Virus record (IMG/VR): IMGVR_UViG_3300037852_000055
Coordinates: 36,045 to 100,044 of that record
Length of the DNA stretch: 64,000 nt
Strand: one strand, 5' to 3'
Source: a virus
Shown here: piece by piece, positions 1-7,267 of the stretch
Layout of the letters: each line of letters starts with the position of its first letter
Numbering within the stretch: position 1 is the stretch's first letter
Position numbers and translations under genes: made by a program
The notes under the pieces: generated by a model
What the model was told of the DNA's origin: nothing
The model's input: the letters and a program-made list of their open reading frames with translations, nothing else
Databases searched by the model: none

Positions 1-282
1 TTGCTCAGAGGCGTTGATAATCTTTGTAGTGTTGGTTACCCCATCTACTTCTTTAAGGTTCCCCAACACAGAGTCAACTAAAAAATAAACGTGGTCTTTG
101 TTTAGCTTGAGGTGGACAGTCCCATTGTATAACCATACGTCATCGTTGGTCATTCCAGTGAATCGGTTAATGAACGTGTCCAGTCCCTTTGCCTTTGGGG
201 AAGACTGTTCTATTAGCTCGGCAGAATCCTGAGGCGTACCCAAAGGATTGCCAAACTTTGCCATTAATGTGCTAAAGGTCAT
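1..282 (-). CDS. Hypothetical protein, partial (5' end only)
   Basis: A leftward frame opens with ATG at 282 (MTFSTLMAKFGNP) and stays open to the window edge, giving 94 residues. Its start overlaps the stop of the upstream gene in an ATGA arrangement, so the two are probably translationally coupled. No domain is recognised. The C-terminus lies outside the window. Confidence 0.6.
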   Translation of the reverse strand, partial: MTFSTLMAKFGNPLGTPQDSAELIEQSSPKAKGLDTFINRFTGMTNDDVWLYNGTVHLKLNKDHVYFLVDSVLGNLKEVDGVTNTTKIINASEQ

Positions 283-503
283 TCAGGTGTTTCTTCAATT
301 TTACCTTTCTTATCAGTGGCATAGTTTTCATCTTCAACTCCAGAGTGTTTTACTAGGTATAGCTTATTCTCTACAACCTTGAAGCTTACTATATCCCAAT
401 CTTGGTCTGCATCAGAGACAGTAATACAATCATTCAAAGTGTTTTTCTTAAGATTAAGACGAACTAAAGTCTCTGGTTTCTCTGTTGCTACTGTAACTTT
501 CAT
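279..503 (-). CDS. Hypothetical small protein
   Basis: This 74-residue protein starts MKVTVATEKPETL. I chose the ATG at 503 because AGGAGG lies seven bases upstream; the frame continues further up but without a ribosome site. The start overlaps the stop of the preceding gene (ATGA) and its own stop overlaps the next start. The product is small, charged and soluble, with no recognisable domain. Confidence 0.7.
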   Translation of the reverse strand: MKVTVATEKPETLVRLNLKKNTLNDCITVSDADQDWDIVSFKVVENKLYLVKHSGVEDENYATDKKGKIEETPE

Positions 504-943
504 TGGGCCTCCTGTGTGTAAAGCAATGCAAATTCTTCGGTTCCTACAACGTGATCTGGCCTCCACTCAATTACATCTTCCCCTTGGTATTTCCTAGCAA
601 CTGGAATGGAAACCTTGGTAGTACCCTTAGGTGATTCATAGGCATAAAACCTATCATACCCTACGGCTTCTGCTGAGGTTTCCCGGCGCACGATGCCATC
701 GGTGCATACCAGTTCCCCAGGCAACACCTCGGCTGTATTACCTTGTGCTGATACCTTGTTTGCCTCAATGGTTCTGCCTATCTCCACTAACAGATCAACG
801 TCTACAGCACGTTCATCTAGCGCAACAATGGGTGTTCCACAGAACGTGCCTAGAACATCCTCTGCAAATAAACCATCGTGAGAGTAAGTTGGGCCAACGT
901 TTTTACTATGGGTATACAAGTTGTCTAGCTTAAGTGTACTCAT
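500..943 (-). CDS. Hypothetical protein, 147 aa
   Basis: The protein begins MSTLKLDNLYTHSKNVGPTY and is acidic, with no membrane segment, signal peptide or family motif I recognise. It sits in the tightly coupled leftward operon that starts upstream of the ParB-like gene, with an ATGA overlap to the next gene. A function cannot be assigned. Confidence 0.7.
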   Translation of the reverse strand: MSTLKLDNLYTHSKNVGPTYSHDGLFAEDVLGTFCGTPIVALDERAVDVDLLVEIGRTIEANKVSAQGNTAEVLPGELVCTDGIVRRETSAEAVGYDRFYAYESPKGTTKVSIPVARKYQGEDVIEWRPDHVVGTEEFALLYTQEAQ

Positions 944-946
944 TGT

Positions 947-1111
947 TTATGCCTTGGCTCCAAAGTGAAGTTCTACAAATTCACGCACTGTCTTTGCAAT
1001 GGCAATATCCAAGTCTCCCCCAAATATCTCTAGGAAGTTCTTGGCCTGCTCGGTAGACAATGTGCGGTCACTGACATTCTTAATTACAAGTCGCAGTTTC
1101 TCTGGGTTCAT
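947..1111 (-). CDS. Hypothetical small protein, 54 aa
   Basis: Translation gives MNPEKLRLVIKNVSDRTLS and ends EFVELHFGAKA. The start at 1111 overlaps the stop of the ParB-like gene (ATGA), which supports expression by coupling. The composition suggests a compact helical protein. No family is recognised. Confidence 0.65.
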   Translation of the reverse strand: MNPEKLRLVIKNVSDRTLSTEQAKNFLEIFGGDLDIAIAKTVREFVELHFGAKA

Positions 1112-2385
1112 TTCTTCTTTTTCTCCTTTGTGATTGCTTCGGCCCTACGCTTGGTTTCTTCCCTAGACTTAAACTCTGCAAGTTGCTTTGTAACAGTCAT
1201 GGTAGGAAGGAATAGGCTGCTCAGGAAATCATTATACCATGAGCCTCTCTTAAGTGTTGCAGACCTGAGGCGTTCCCTATCTTCAGGTGTAAGCTTCTTC
1301 CTTGATAGCGCCTTGGCTTCCTCAGTCCATGCCGGGTCATTTCCAAGCTTAAACAACAGGGTTTCCACTTCTCTACGGATGGGGGCGTACTCATTCTGTG
1401 TCCTTAGTTCTTTCTCCTTTTTCTTGGCGGCTTCTACCTTTTCATTCAGTACGCTTATGCGTATGCTGTCTACAACCTTCTTTTCCTCTAGGGCAGCGGC
1501 ATTTTCTTCACGTTCCTTTTGTAAACGTTTGACTTCTGCTTTGTCTTTTTCTCGGCGTGCTTCAGCTTCTTTCTTGATAGAAGCTTCGTACTCATCCTTG
1601 GCTTTCTTCTCTCGTTCCTTACGCTCTTTTTCCAACCTCAGAGATTCTTTTATAGCTTCTTGTTCGGCCTTGCGAATTTCCTCCTTAGTTTTGTCTACGC
1701 GGTCAACGTTGCGCTTTATTTCACTGGTGATCTTGAGCAATTCACTGGTAGTGATAGGTACCTTTTCCCCGGTACGATCCTTGGTTACCAATAGGTTCTC
1801 ATTGAAATGCCCTGTCTCTTGCAGATGCAAAGCATTAAGAGCAGCTACAACGCTGTCATCAGGCTTCACAGTGCCGTCCCCACGATCCTTTGTTCTTCCT
1901 AGGAATGTGGCTATGTTTTTAGCCGTGTAAGGTAGCTTGGGAAACGTTTTCCCAGGCTCCTTGCCGGGGACATAACTAGGGGCGTACCTGATGTGTGCTG
2001 CCGGAGTAAACTGCTCAATCTCAAACTTTATAATGCCCTTGGCAACACATTGCACAACTGCCTTGACAGACTCAATTAAAGACTGAGGAGTAGACCCATA
2101 GGTTTCCCGGTTCTCCGAGTCCATTACCTGAATCATCTGAGCATCAGTAAGGGTTTTTATTATGAAGTCTGCTTCGGTTATACCTGAGCGTTTTGCACTT
2201 TCAAGCCTGTGATGGCCATAGGCAAGCTCATATTTTCCCTGAGCATTTTTTCTCACCATAACGTTGCTCCAAAAACCTGTTAAGTTTATGGAAGCCATTA
2301 ATTCCGCTATGCGTTCTTCAATTAAGGGATTGGCCTTCAAATCTCTAAATGGATTATTTAGGATTTCTTTCAGCTTTAAGATCAT
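1108..2385 (-). CDS. ParB/sulfiredoxin-fold N-terminal nuclease-like protein
   Basis: The 425-residue protein opens with the layout of the ParB N-terminal domain: an LKEILNNPFRD segment, an IAELMASI helix, then YGHHRLESAKRSG around residues 56-68, the usual ParB G-HR-A signature. Phage members of this family act as DNA-binding or nicking proteins or help transcription and partition. The C-terminal half is a long, very charged helix (KEERKEREKKAKDE type, about residues 225-340), likely coiled coil. A palindromic 17-mer found inside this gene (1938-1954) also occurs upstream of the replication operon at 23881-23897, so it could be a binding site. Whether it acts in partition, replication or gene control cannot be told from sequence. 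Confidence 0.75.
   Translation of the reverse strand: MILKLKEILNNPFRDLKANPLIEERIAELMASINLTGFWSNVMVRKNAQGKYELAYGHHRLESAKRSGITEADFIIKTLTDAQMIQVMDSENRETYGSTPQSLIESVKAVVQCVAKGIIKFEIEQFTPAAHIRYAPSYVPGKEPGKTFPKLPYTAKNIATFLGRTKDRGDGTVKPDDSVVAALNALHLQETGHFNENLLVTKDRTGEKVPITTSELLKITSEIKRNVDRVDKTKEEIRKAEQEAIKESLRLEKERKEREKKAKDEYEASIKKEAEARREKDKAEVKRLQKEREENAAALEEKKVVDSIRISVLNEKVEAAKKKEKELRTQNEYAPIRREVETLLFKLGNDPAWTEEAKALSRKKLTPEDRERLRSATLKRGSWYNDFLSSLFLPTMTVTKQLAEFKSREETKRRAEAITKEKKKK
1938..1954. promoter_or_regulatory. Palindromic site, copy 1
   Basis: TGGGAAACGTTTTCCCA lies inside the ParB-like coding region. The same bases with flanks, 21 nt in all, recur at 23877-23897 in an intergenic region. The arms TGGGAAA and TTTCCCA surround a 3-base centre. 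A shared 21-mer is unlikely by chance in 64 kb. It may be an operator or partition-type site; no protein partner is proven. Confidence 0.4.
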
Positions 2386-2681
2386 TGTCTCCCTTCTATT
2401 TCCTTGGCAATTTTCCCTTGGAGCTTCTTGGTATTACGCTTCTGTTGTTCCTGCGCCTGATACTGTAGGAATGCATAAGGCTTGTCTCCAAATTTGCTGG
2501 GAAGATTGCTGGGTGTCTGACAGGCCTCTACTACTTGTACACCCCCAAGTTTTACCCCTACTTTAGTAGCAGGTATTTTGTACTCCACTCCACCATCAGG
2601 ATAAATTGTCATTATGGTGGGCAATTCTACCCCGTACACTTTGACCAAACGCTTAAGAGGTTTGGTTAACAGTGCTGCCAT
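2382..2681 (-). CDS. Hypothetical protein, 99 aa
   Basis: First gene of the leftward operon that includes the ParB-like gene. It has a strong Shine-Dalgarno sequence (AAAGGAGG) before ATG 2681. The N-terminal half looks like a small beta-rich domain (GVELPTIMTIYPDGGVEYKI) and the C-terminus is a basic, Gln/Lys-rich helix. A structured 5' leader and a promoter lie directly upstream. No family is recognised. Confidence 0.65.
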   Translation of the reverse strand: MAALLTKPLKRLVKVYGVELPTIMTIYPDGGVEYKIPATKVGVKLGGVQVVEACQTPSNLPSKFGDKPYAFLQYQAQEQQKRNTKKLQGKIAKEIEGRQ

Positions 2682-2690
2682 GGATTCCTC

Positions 2691-2790
2691 CTTTGTGAGA
2701 GAACAAAGCCATAGGGTCTGGAGGTGTCTAAGCTATCTCTCATTTGCCTAAAACCCCTATGGCTTCCCTGCTGCGAGTTTCCTCCAGCAT
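2691..2790 (-). promoter_or_regulatory. Structured 5' leader with crossing helices
   Basis: On the minus strand the leader of the 2681 gene holds three complementary pairs in crossing order: CTGGAGG (2781-2787) with CCTCCAG (2718-2724), AGCCATAGGG (2755-2764) with CCCTATGGCT (2707-2716), and TGAGAGA (2736-2742) with TCTCTCA (2696-2702). The last strand sits just before the AAAGGAGG ribosome site, and CTTTG/CAAAG can also cover part of that site. This is a pseudoknot-capable leader, possibly a riboswitch-like element; the ligand is unknown. Confidence 0.5.
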
Positions 2791-2797
2791 CTTAAAT

Positions 2798-2827
2798 AGT
2801 ATACCACAAAACCACTGGTTATTGCAA
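2798..2827 (-). promoter_or_regulatory. Sigma70-type promoter for the ParB-like operon
   Basis: Reading leftward: TTGCAA (2827-2822), an 18-base spacer ending TTGTGG, then TATACT (2803-2798). The GTGG-TATACT form is shared with the promoters at 14994 and 61393. Transcription would start near 2790, making the structured leader the 5' end of the message. Confidence 0.5.
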
Positions 2828-3211
2828 GGCCATTTCCTCAGGCTTACCTCCAGCATTGTAGAAGCGTACCCTTCGTACCCCAGCTACCCTGCATAGTTCT
2901 AAGCAATTGGCACAGGGCTTGGAACACCCAAGTGTACCATCAGCACGCCTACGAGCCACGTATAGGGTCAAGTTTCTATCACCCTCATAGTAGCGCCTTC
3001 TGACAAGGGCCTGGGCCTCAGCATGGGTGCTACGCACGAAGTCTTTTCCGTTGTCAGATGCCGGGTGTGACCGTGCATATATATTGGCACCTATGGAAAG
3101 AAGCCTAGGGCCGCTGTAGAGCGCAGAGCCTAACCGTAGGGCTTTCCTAGGGGCATCCGATAGTTCCGTAGCAGCCAGAGCAGTTTCGTAACCGCGCTCT
3201 TGTTGATTCAT
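2819..3211 (-). CDS. Cytidine/deoxycytidylate deaminase-like protein
   Basis: The 130-residue protein carries the zinc signature of the cytidine deaminase fold: THAEAQALV near residues 63-71 and GCSKPCANC near 94-102 (HAE...PCxxC). The His and two Cys bind zinc and the Glu is the proton shuttle. Phage deaminases of this size usually act on dCMP or cytidine-type substrates to feed dTTP synthesis, which fits the ribonucleotide reductase and MazG-like genes elsewhere in the window. The exact substrate is inferred. The start at 3211 overlaps the preceding stop (ATGA). Confidence 0.75.
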   Translation of the reverse strand: MNQQERGYETALAATELSDAPRKALRLGSALYSGPRLLSIGANIYARSHPASDNGKDFVRSTHAEAQALVRRRYYEGDRNLTLYVARRRADGTLGCSKPCANCLELCRVAGVRRVRFYNAGGKPEEMALQ

Positions 3212-3366
3212 TTCTCTTGCAGAGCCTTAAGTTGCTGTACGACTTTGCCATAGTACACAATAGCTTTGTTTTCATTAACAGTGAAGTTTTCGCGGCCTTC
3301 CCTATTACGTCGTTTAAGTTGCTTGGAAACACTTCGCACGTACTGAGCAATCACTTTTTCAAACAT
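3208..3366 (-). CDS. Hypothetical small basic protein, 52 aa
   Basis: Begins MFEKVIAQYVRSVSKQL and is basic and mainly helical. It overlaps the end of the gene before it by 16 bases and the start of the deaminase by four (ATGA), the typical packing of this operon. No family is recognised. Confidence 0.55.
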   Translation of the reverse strand: MFEKVIAQYVRSVSKQLKRRNREGRENFTVNENKAIVYYGKVVQQLKALQEK

Positions 3367-3725
3367 AGTCCCATCCTTTGTAATTCCTTTGTGAATTCCT
3401 TGGCCCCGGCCTCGGCCTTAAGCCGTTGCCAGAACGGAAGATTTAACCAGCCGCGCACTCCTTGGGGAACCTCAGCATCAAAGCAAAGGTTTTTGTACTC
3501 CACCCAACAATGCCCTACACCTTTGATGTTATGCCCTGCAATTTTTGAGCCTTCTACAAAGTCAAACACAATGGTCGCCCATTCAAAACACTGGCCATCG
3601 TTTATGTCCTGCTCCGGCATTCCTTTGAACAATAAGGTAGCGTGTAGACAAGCCTCGGTACACAAAAGCCTGTCCCGTTTCAATGCTAGGCGTGCCTTGA
3701 ACTTCTTGTCCACCCTCTTAGTCAA
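3351..3725 (-). CDS. Hypothetical protein with a Cys-His-Asp pattern
   Basis: I set the start at TTG 3725 because GGAGG lies six bases before it and the codon overlaps the stop of the acidic 44-residue gene. The 124-residue product has NDGQCFEWATIVFD and later GVGHCWVEYKNLCFDAE. A GQC, then GH, then D order also occurs in the 8168-8617 protein, and such order is seen in papain- and transglutaminase-like folds. This is only a pattern match, so enzymatic activity is speculative. Confidence 0.5.
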   Translation of the reverse strand: MTKRVDKKFKARLALKRDRLLCTEACLHATLLFKGMPEQDINDGQCFEWATIVFDFVEGSKIAGHNIKGVGHCWVEYKNLCFDAEVPQGVRGWLNLPFWQRLKAEAGAKEFTKELQRMGLCLKK

Positions 3726-3852
3726 AATTGCCCTCCATAGGGTTATCCTCGGTTTCTTCTTCGTAATCATCAAATGGATCGTCCCAAGGATAGTCATGGT
3801 CTTCTTCATACCATGGGGAAGCATAGTCCCAATCGTCATCTATGAAGTTCAT
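3718..3852 (-). CDS. Very acidic small protein, 44 aa
   Basis: The product is MNFIDDDWDYASPWYEED and onward, with about half its residues Asp, Glu or aromatic. Such acidic phage proteins are often DNA mimics or inhibitors of nucleic-acid-binding enzymes, but nothing here proves that. Its stop overlaps the TTG start of the next gene. Confidence 0.45.
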   Translation of the reverse strand: MNFIDDDWDYASPWYEEDHDYPWDDPFDDYEEETEDNPMEGNFD

Positions 3853-4019
3853 TGTTCTACCTTTCTGGGAAGCATAATCTTTCCCCATTGCCCTGTAGAC
3901 TCATTGTACTGTTGCTGTGGTCTACCCTGGCATTTCCTTTGTTTCCACTCGGCAGCGGCCCGGTAGTTTTTCCGTGAATTATTTTTGGTTTTCTTAAGGA
4001 TTCCTTCTGGTCTAGCCAT
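3849..4019 (-). CDS. Small basic protein, 56 aa
   Basis: ATG 4019 follows GGGAGGAGAAAATTTA, a strong ribosome site, so the longer upstream frame was not used. The product (MARPEGILKKTKNNSRKNYR) is rich in Lys, Arg, Gln and Asn and may bind nucleic acid. It overlaps its upstream neighbour by one base. Confidence 0.6.
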   Translation of the reverse strand: MARPEGILKKTKNNSRKNYRAAAEWKQRKCQGRPQQQYNESTGQWGKIMLPRKVEQ

Positions 4020-4234
4020 TAAATTTTCTCCTCCCAATACCTTGTATGCTGTGCTGCCCACTCTGCATCTTTCTTGGGATACCCATCGCGCACAAGCGTA
4101 GCAGCCACGCTCAGGCCCTCCGGTAGGAATTGCTTGGGGAACCCATAGCGCCACCCACTAGGAGGGTCATAGATCGTCACAGTGTTTGGCTTGGCAATAA
4201 CCTCGTGTACTTCGGTCATGCTCAGCACTTTCAT
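4019..4234 (-). CDS. Hypothetical protein, 71 aa
   Basis: Starts MKVLSMTEVHEVIAKPNTVT and includes a YDPPSGWRYGFPKQF segment. No domain is recognised. It overlaps the upstream gene by four bases and lies in the run of small leftward genes. Confidence 0.6.
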   Translation of the reverse strand: MKVLSMTEVHEVIAKPNTVTIYDPPSGWRYGFPKQFLPEGLSVAATLVRDGYPKKDAEWAAQHTRYWEEKI

Positions 4235-4407
4235 CCTGTCACCAACTGTACACGGCCTTGGTTGTCTGCGCCGAATTCACGTTGGGCAAATTCAATGGCT
4301 TCTTTGTGGGTATGAAACACAGCAACATTTTGGAATGCACCCTCTGGATCACCAATAGCTTCTGATGTGGGAATGTCTACATAATAAGTTCTCTGTTCTT
4401 TTTCCAT
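4231..4407 (-). CDS. Small hypothetical protein, internal start within the HNH frame
   Basis: GGAGGCTTAAA immediately precedes ATG 4407, giving a 58-residue protein (MEKEQRTYYVDIPTSE). The same frame is open upstream and is continuous with the HNH endonuclease. The likely history is an endonuclease inserted in front of an existing gene that lost its stop in between. The ribosome site argues that this protein is still made on its own. Confidence 0.55.
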   Translation of the reverse strand: MEKEQRTYYVDIPTSEAIGDPEGAFQNVAVFHTHKEAIEFAQREFGADNQGRVQLVTG

Positions 4408-4884
4408 TTTAAGCCTCCATTTGGCCCACGTATCTGCTACGTTGTCGCTGTTTGTGCCTTCAAATAGATGAGAAAAACGCACACAAAGCCTGTTATCACA
4501 TTTATGCAAAGCTTGTGGGTTAGGCCATTTTCCTGTGGCTAAAAACCAAGCAACTCTGTGGGCCAGCTTAGTTACACGACGAGGTTCAATGCCAACACTT
4601 CCATATCCGCTTCCAGTTTTTGCTCCTGTCCAAAACCAACACCTTGTATCGGCAATATCCGGGTGCATTTTTGTAGACCTTTTGCTTGGCAAAGGGCCGC
4701 GTTTGTTCACTTTAGCCCAAAAACGCTCGTTTAATGGTTTTCTTTTTAGGCGGCTGTTATGCCCAGAAATAAACCTAATAGGTTGTCCTTTTACCCAGCC
4801 CATCCTTGAGCGTGTTCTAACAGCTATGGGGGCTGGTTTTCCACAGCCACATTCACATAGTTTTACTTTCCTTGTTCTAGCCAA
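4231..4884 (-). CDS. HNH homing endonuclease (HNH_3 type), fused in frame to the next gene
   Basis: Residues 1-159 are a free-standing HNH endonuclease. It has a Cys-rich start (CECGCGKPAP), CWFWTGAKTGSGYGSVG, LAHRVAWFLATG and the catalytic block HKCDNRLCVRFSHLFEGT followed by SDNVADTW. This order is typical of phage HNH_3 enzymes that nick or cut DNA and copy themselves into lacking relatives. The start at 4884 overlaps the end of the upstream gene by 22 bases. The frame runs on without a stop into the 58-residue gene at 4407, so translation may give a 217-residue fusion plus a separate short product. Confidence 0.85.
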   Translation of the reverse strand: MARTRKVKLCECGCGKPAPIAVRTRSRMGWVKGQPIRFISGHNSRLKRKPLNERFWAKVNKRGPLPSKRSTKMHPDIADTRCWFWTGAKTGSGYGSVGIEPRRVTKLAHRVAWFLATGKWPNPQALHKCDNRLCVRFSHLFEGTNSDNVADTWAKWRLKMEKEQRTYYVDIPTSEAIGDPEGAFQNVAVFHTHKEAIEFAQREFGADNQGRVQLVTG

Positions 4885-5057
4885 TATGTGTACTGTCCTC
4901 TGCTTTCTTTGTTCATTCTGTTTATAAGCTGTAAACTTTCATACTCTGGCATTCCTATGCTCATGAATGGTATTCCCATGCGTGTAAAGTGCTCTCGTTC
5001 AAAGAATAGCTCCAAAGGTTTATCCCCGACTACAGTGAAGTACGTTTGGTATCGCAT
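4863..5057 (-). CDS. Hypothetical protein, 64 aa
   Basis: Begins MRYQTYFTVVGDKPLELFFE. Its 3' end overlaps the start of the HNH endonuclease, which suggests the endonuclease inserted near the end of this gene. No domain is recognised. Confidence 0.55.
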   Translation of the reverse strand: MRYQTYFTVVGDKPLELFFEREHFTRMGIPFMSIGMPEYESLQLINRMNKESRGQYTYWLEQGK

Positions 5058-5242
5058 CTACGCTCCTTTCGATTGGGTCGTTTCTTAGACACGGCAACCA
5101 TGGCGTATACATGGGTATTAGAATGGCCCACCTTGGTTTCTCCCATGCGTGTCCTGAACCCTACCCTTCGGAGAGACACGGTTAACCCAAGGATAGTCGC
5201 TAGCCCGGCTTCGGTATGTGGGAAGATGTAGTGCTCGACCAT
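5030..5242 (-). CDS. Hypothetical basic protein, 70 aa
   Basis: GGAGGATAAA precedes ATG 5242. The product MVEHYIFPHTEAGLATILG is basic at its C-terminus (KKRPNRKERR). It overlaps the next gene by 28 bases. No family is recognised. Confidence 0.55.
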   Translation of the reverse strand: MVEHYIFPHTEAGLATILGLTVSLRRVGFRTRMGETKVGHSNTHVYAMVAVSKKRPNRKERRCDTKRTSL

Positions 5243-5243
5243 T

Positions 5244-5396
5244 TTATCCTCCAGTATATTTCAAGAAGTTTAACAGCGTGCTCACAAGCTCATGCACAGG
5301 AGTACTCAAGGATAATTGATCTACCTTTTCAATGAGCACCTGTAGTTCTGTTTTTTCGTATGCAAGGTATACAATTTCCTGCTGAGGTTCTGCCAT
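5244..5396 (-). CDS. Hypothetical protein, 50 aa
   Basis: Start ATG 5396 has AAAGGAG upstream. The sequence MAEPQQEIVYLAYEKTELQV continues as amphipathic helix. No family is recognised. The 80 bases upstream (5397-5479) hold no gene. Confidence 0.55.
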   Translation of the reverse strand: MAEPQQEIVYLAYEKTELQVLIEKVDQLSLSTPVHELVSTLLNFLKYTGG

Positions 5397-5479
5397 GGTT
5401 CTCCTTTTCTCTCTGGGCAACAAAGGCTTTACCCGATGCAATTACCCTATGGATAAATGCAAGGTTTAGTTTAATGGGT

Positions 5480-5761
5480 TTAGTAGGCTTCAATTTTGAA
5501 CCCATACTTTTTCATATCATCTGGGTAAGTAGCAGCAAAAAATTGCTGTGCAGGAAGGGACAATTGACTCCACGTAGTATCTGGGTCTGCTTCGATATTG
5601 TCAAAGTCAATTATATCAGCTTGCCCTGTGTTCAATAGGTCTACCTGAGCATTGCCAACGTATTGCACTGTGCCACCATCTACAACTACAAAGAATGGCC
5701 CAAGGTTTGCCAAGGTTTCCTTAGTAGCATCACGCTCAAGTTTGTCGTTACGTCTTGTCAT
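5480..5761 (-). CDS. Hypothetical protein, 93 aa
   Basis: I placed the start at ATG 5761 (MTRRNDKLERDATKETL) because GGGGGAAG lies just before it. An ATG that overlaps the flavoprotein stop (about 5837) would add 26 residues without a clear ribosome site. The product is acidic, with LSLPAQQFFAATYPDDM near the end. Function unknown. Confidence 0.6.
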   Translation of the reverse strand: MTRRNDKLERDATKETLANLGPFFVVVDGGTVQYVGNAQVDLLNTGQADIIDFDNIEADPDTTWSQLSLPAQQFFAATYPDDMKKYGFKIEAY

Positions 5762-5835
5762 TTGCTTCCCCTTTCCTAATGGTGATAAATTCCACGCTTT
5801 GTAGCCCCAAGACAACATAGAACCCAAGGTTTTCA

Positions 5836-6795
5836 TCACACCCCCAGCGTAGCAATGTACGCATGAATTCTTGACACAACCATTGAACCTTCCCCGGCAC
5901 TTGCAGCGATACGCTTGACCGACCCTGAGCGTATGTCTCCTGCGGCAAATACCCCTAGGCATGAAGTCTGGTAATCACTGGTGTTTATAAACCCTAGGGA
6001 ATCCAGTTCACATGCCCCCTGTAACCAAGCAGTCCTAGGAATAGCCCCAATAAATACAAAGAGTCCATCTGTTTTCACTGTAGTTGCCTTGTCTTCCGAA
6101 GGCAAAGCATGGCTGTTGATTGTGATTGACTGCAAAACTTCACCGTTACCTGTAGCAGAGGTAACCTCTGAGTCAAGCAACACGGTGATGTTCTTGGTCT
6201 GCTCAATGCGTGCCAGTAGATAAGCACTCAGGTTAGTTCCCAAGGAAGTCGAGCGTACAACTAAGCTTACTCGCTCAGCAAACTTAGCTAACCACAAAGC
6301 AGCTTGCCCTGCGCTATTAGCCCCACCCACTACAGTTACTTTCTTGTCCTTGAATTCATAAGCAGAGTCCATATTTAACCCATAGAACACACCCTTGTGA
6401 ATGTATTCTTCAACACCTGGGGCTTCCAGTTTACGCCACTGCAATCCCTGAGCCAACAACACAGCTTTGCCAATGATCTTTGAGTCGTTGCTCAATGACA
6501 CAGTGCGGTAGTGACCGTCTATAGTCAATCCTGTGGCATTAACCCCGGTAATAAACTTGGCACCAAAACGTTTGGCTTGGGTATATGCTCTGGACATTAA
6601 TTGCGGCCCCGTAAGTCCATTGGGAAACCCAAGGTAGTTTTCGATGCGCGATGAATGCTTTGCTTGTCCTCCTACTTTGTCTTCTGCTTCGATTACTACA
6701 GTAGATATACCCTCGCTTGCAGAGTTCATTGCTGCGGAAAGCCCTGCTGGGCCTGCGCCAACAATTACCAGATCAGCAAATTGCATAGGTGTCAT
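5836..6795 (-). CDS. Thioredoxin-reductase-like FAD/NAD(P) flavoprotein without the CxxC pair
   Basis: The 319-residue length and fold match low-molecular-weight thioredoxin reductase. The FAD site is VIVGAGPAGLSAA (residues 10-22), the NAD(P) site VVGGANSAGQAALWLA (about 155-170), and the second FAD motif GVFAAGDIRSG near the end. The CATC-type redox centre normally found before the NAD(P) site is replaced by FYGLNMDSA, so the usual dithiol relay to thioredoxin cannot occur. The GGxNSAGQAA form is typical of TrxR-like subfamilies that lack the cysteines. The substrate is unknown. It might serve the class II ribonucleotide reductase indirectly, but nothing in the sequence shows this. Confidence 0.8.
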   Translation of the reverse strand: MTPMQFADLVIVGAGPAGLSAAMNSASEGISTVVIEAEDKVGGQAKHSSRIENYLGFPNGLTGPQLMSRAYTQAKRFGAKFITGVNATGLTIDGHYRTVSLSNDSKIIGKAVLLAQGLQWRKLEAPGVEEYIHKGVFYGLNMDSAYEFKDKKVTVVGGANSAGQAALWLAKFAERVSLVVRSTSLGTNLSAYLLARIEQTKNITVLLDSEVTSATGNGEVLQSITINSHALPSEDKATTVKTDGLFVFIGAIPRTAWLQGACELDSLGFINTSDYQTSCLGVFAAGDIRSGSVKRIAASAGEGSMVVSRIHAYIATLGV

Positions 6796-7256
6796 AGGGT
6801 AGCTGGTTCAATTGCTTTGATGTACTTAGGCTCCACGGTACAGCGGCACACATAGCCATTGTAGTCACTGTTATCCCCTTCAAAGGCGCTGGCTAATGCA
6901 AGTGGTATATCAAAAGCTATTACTACAGGTTCTTCTTTGCACTTACAGGAGTCACCAAACTTAATAAACTCACTGCCATAAGTAGGGTGAACTAGTTTAT
7001 CTCCCTTGCTGGCCATTTCATATTCTGCCCTAAACACAGCATACCCCGTAGCTGCCAGTTTATCCTTGGTAACATATACAAAAGGCTCTTGTTCAGATGG
7101 GTAATCTTTCCATCGCCGCCGTTCATTCTCAATTCCAAAGAACATGCTAAGCATATCATGGGCACTCATATCATAGACGTATTCACGGTGAGGCACTAGG
7201 CCTTCACGTTGAATTGCCTCGGCTCTACGCTTTGTAGTTCCATGGTAATAAAGCAC
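6792..7256 (-). CDS. ADP-ribosyltransferase-like protein
   Basis: GTG 7256 is preceded by AAAGGAG at ideal spacing, giving 154 residues that begin VLYYHGTTKRRAEAIQREGL. The HGT, A-IQ-EGL and later FVYVTKDKLAATGYAV pattern is that of the NAD-binding core of ADP-ribosyltransferase / KptA-like proteins. A Glu-bearing C-terminal segment (CRCTVEPKYIKAI) ends the domain. Phage enzymes of this fold modify host polymerase or other proteins, or remove RNA phosphates. Which of these applies is not clear. It overlaps the flavoprotein start by four bases. Confidence 0.6.
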   Translation of the reverse strand: MLYYHGTTKRRAEAIQREGLVPHREYVYDMSAHDMLSMFFGIENERRRWKDYPSEQEPFVYVTKDKLAATGYAVFRAEYEMASKGDKLVHPTYGSEFIKFGDSCKCKEEPVVIAFDIPLALASAFEGDNSDYNGYVCRCTVEPKYIKAIEPATL

Positions 7257-7267
7257 TGGTTTCTCCT

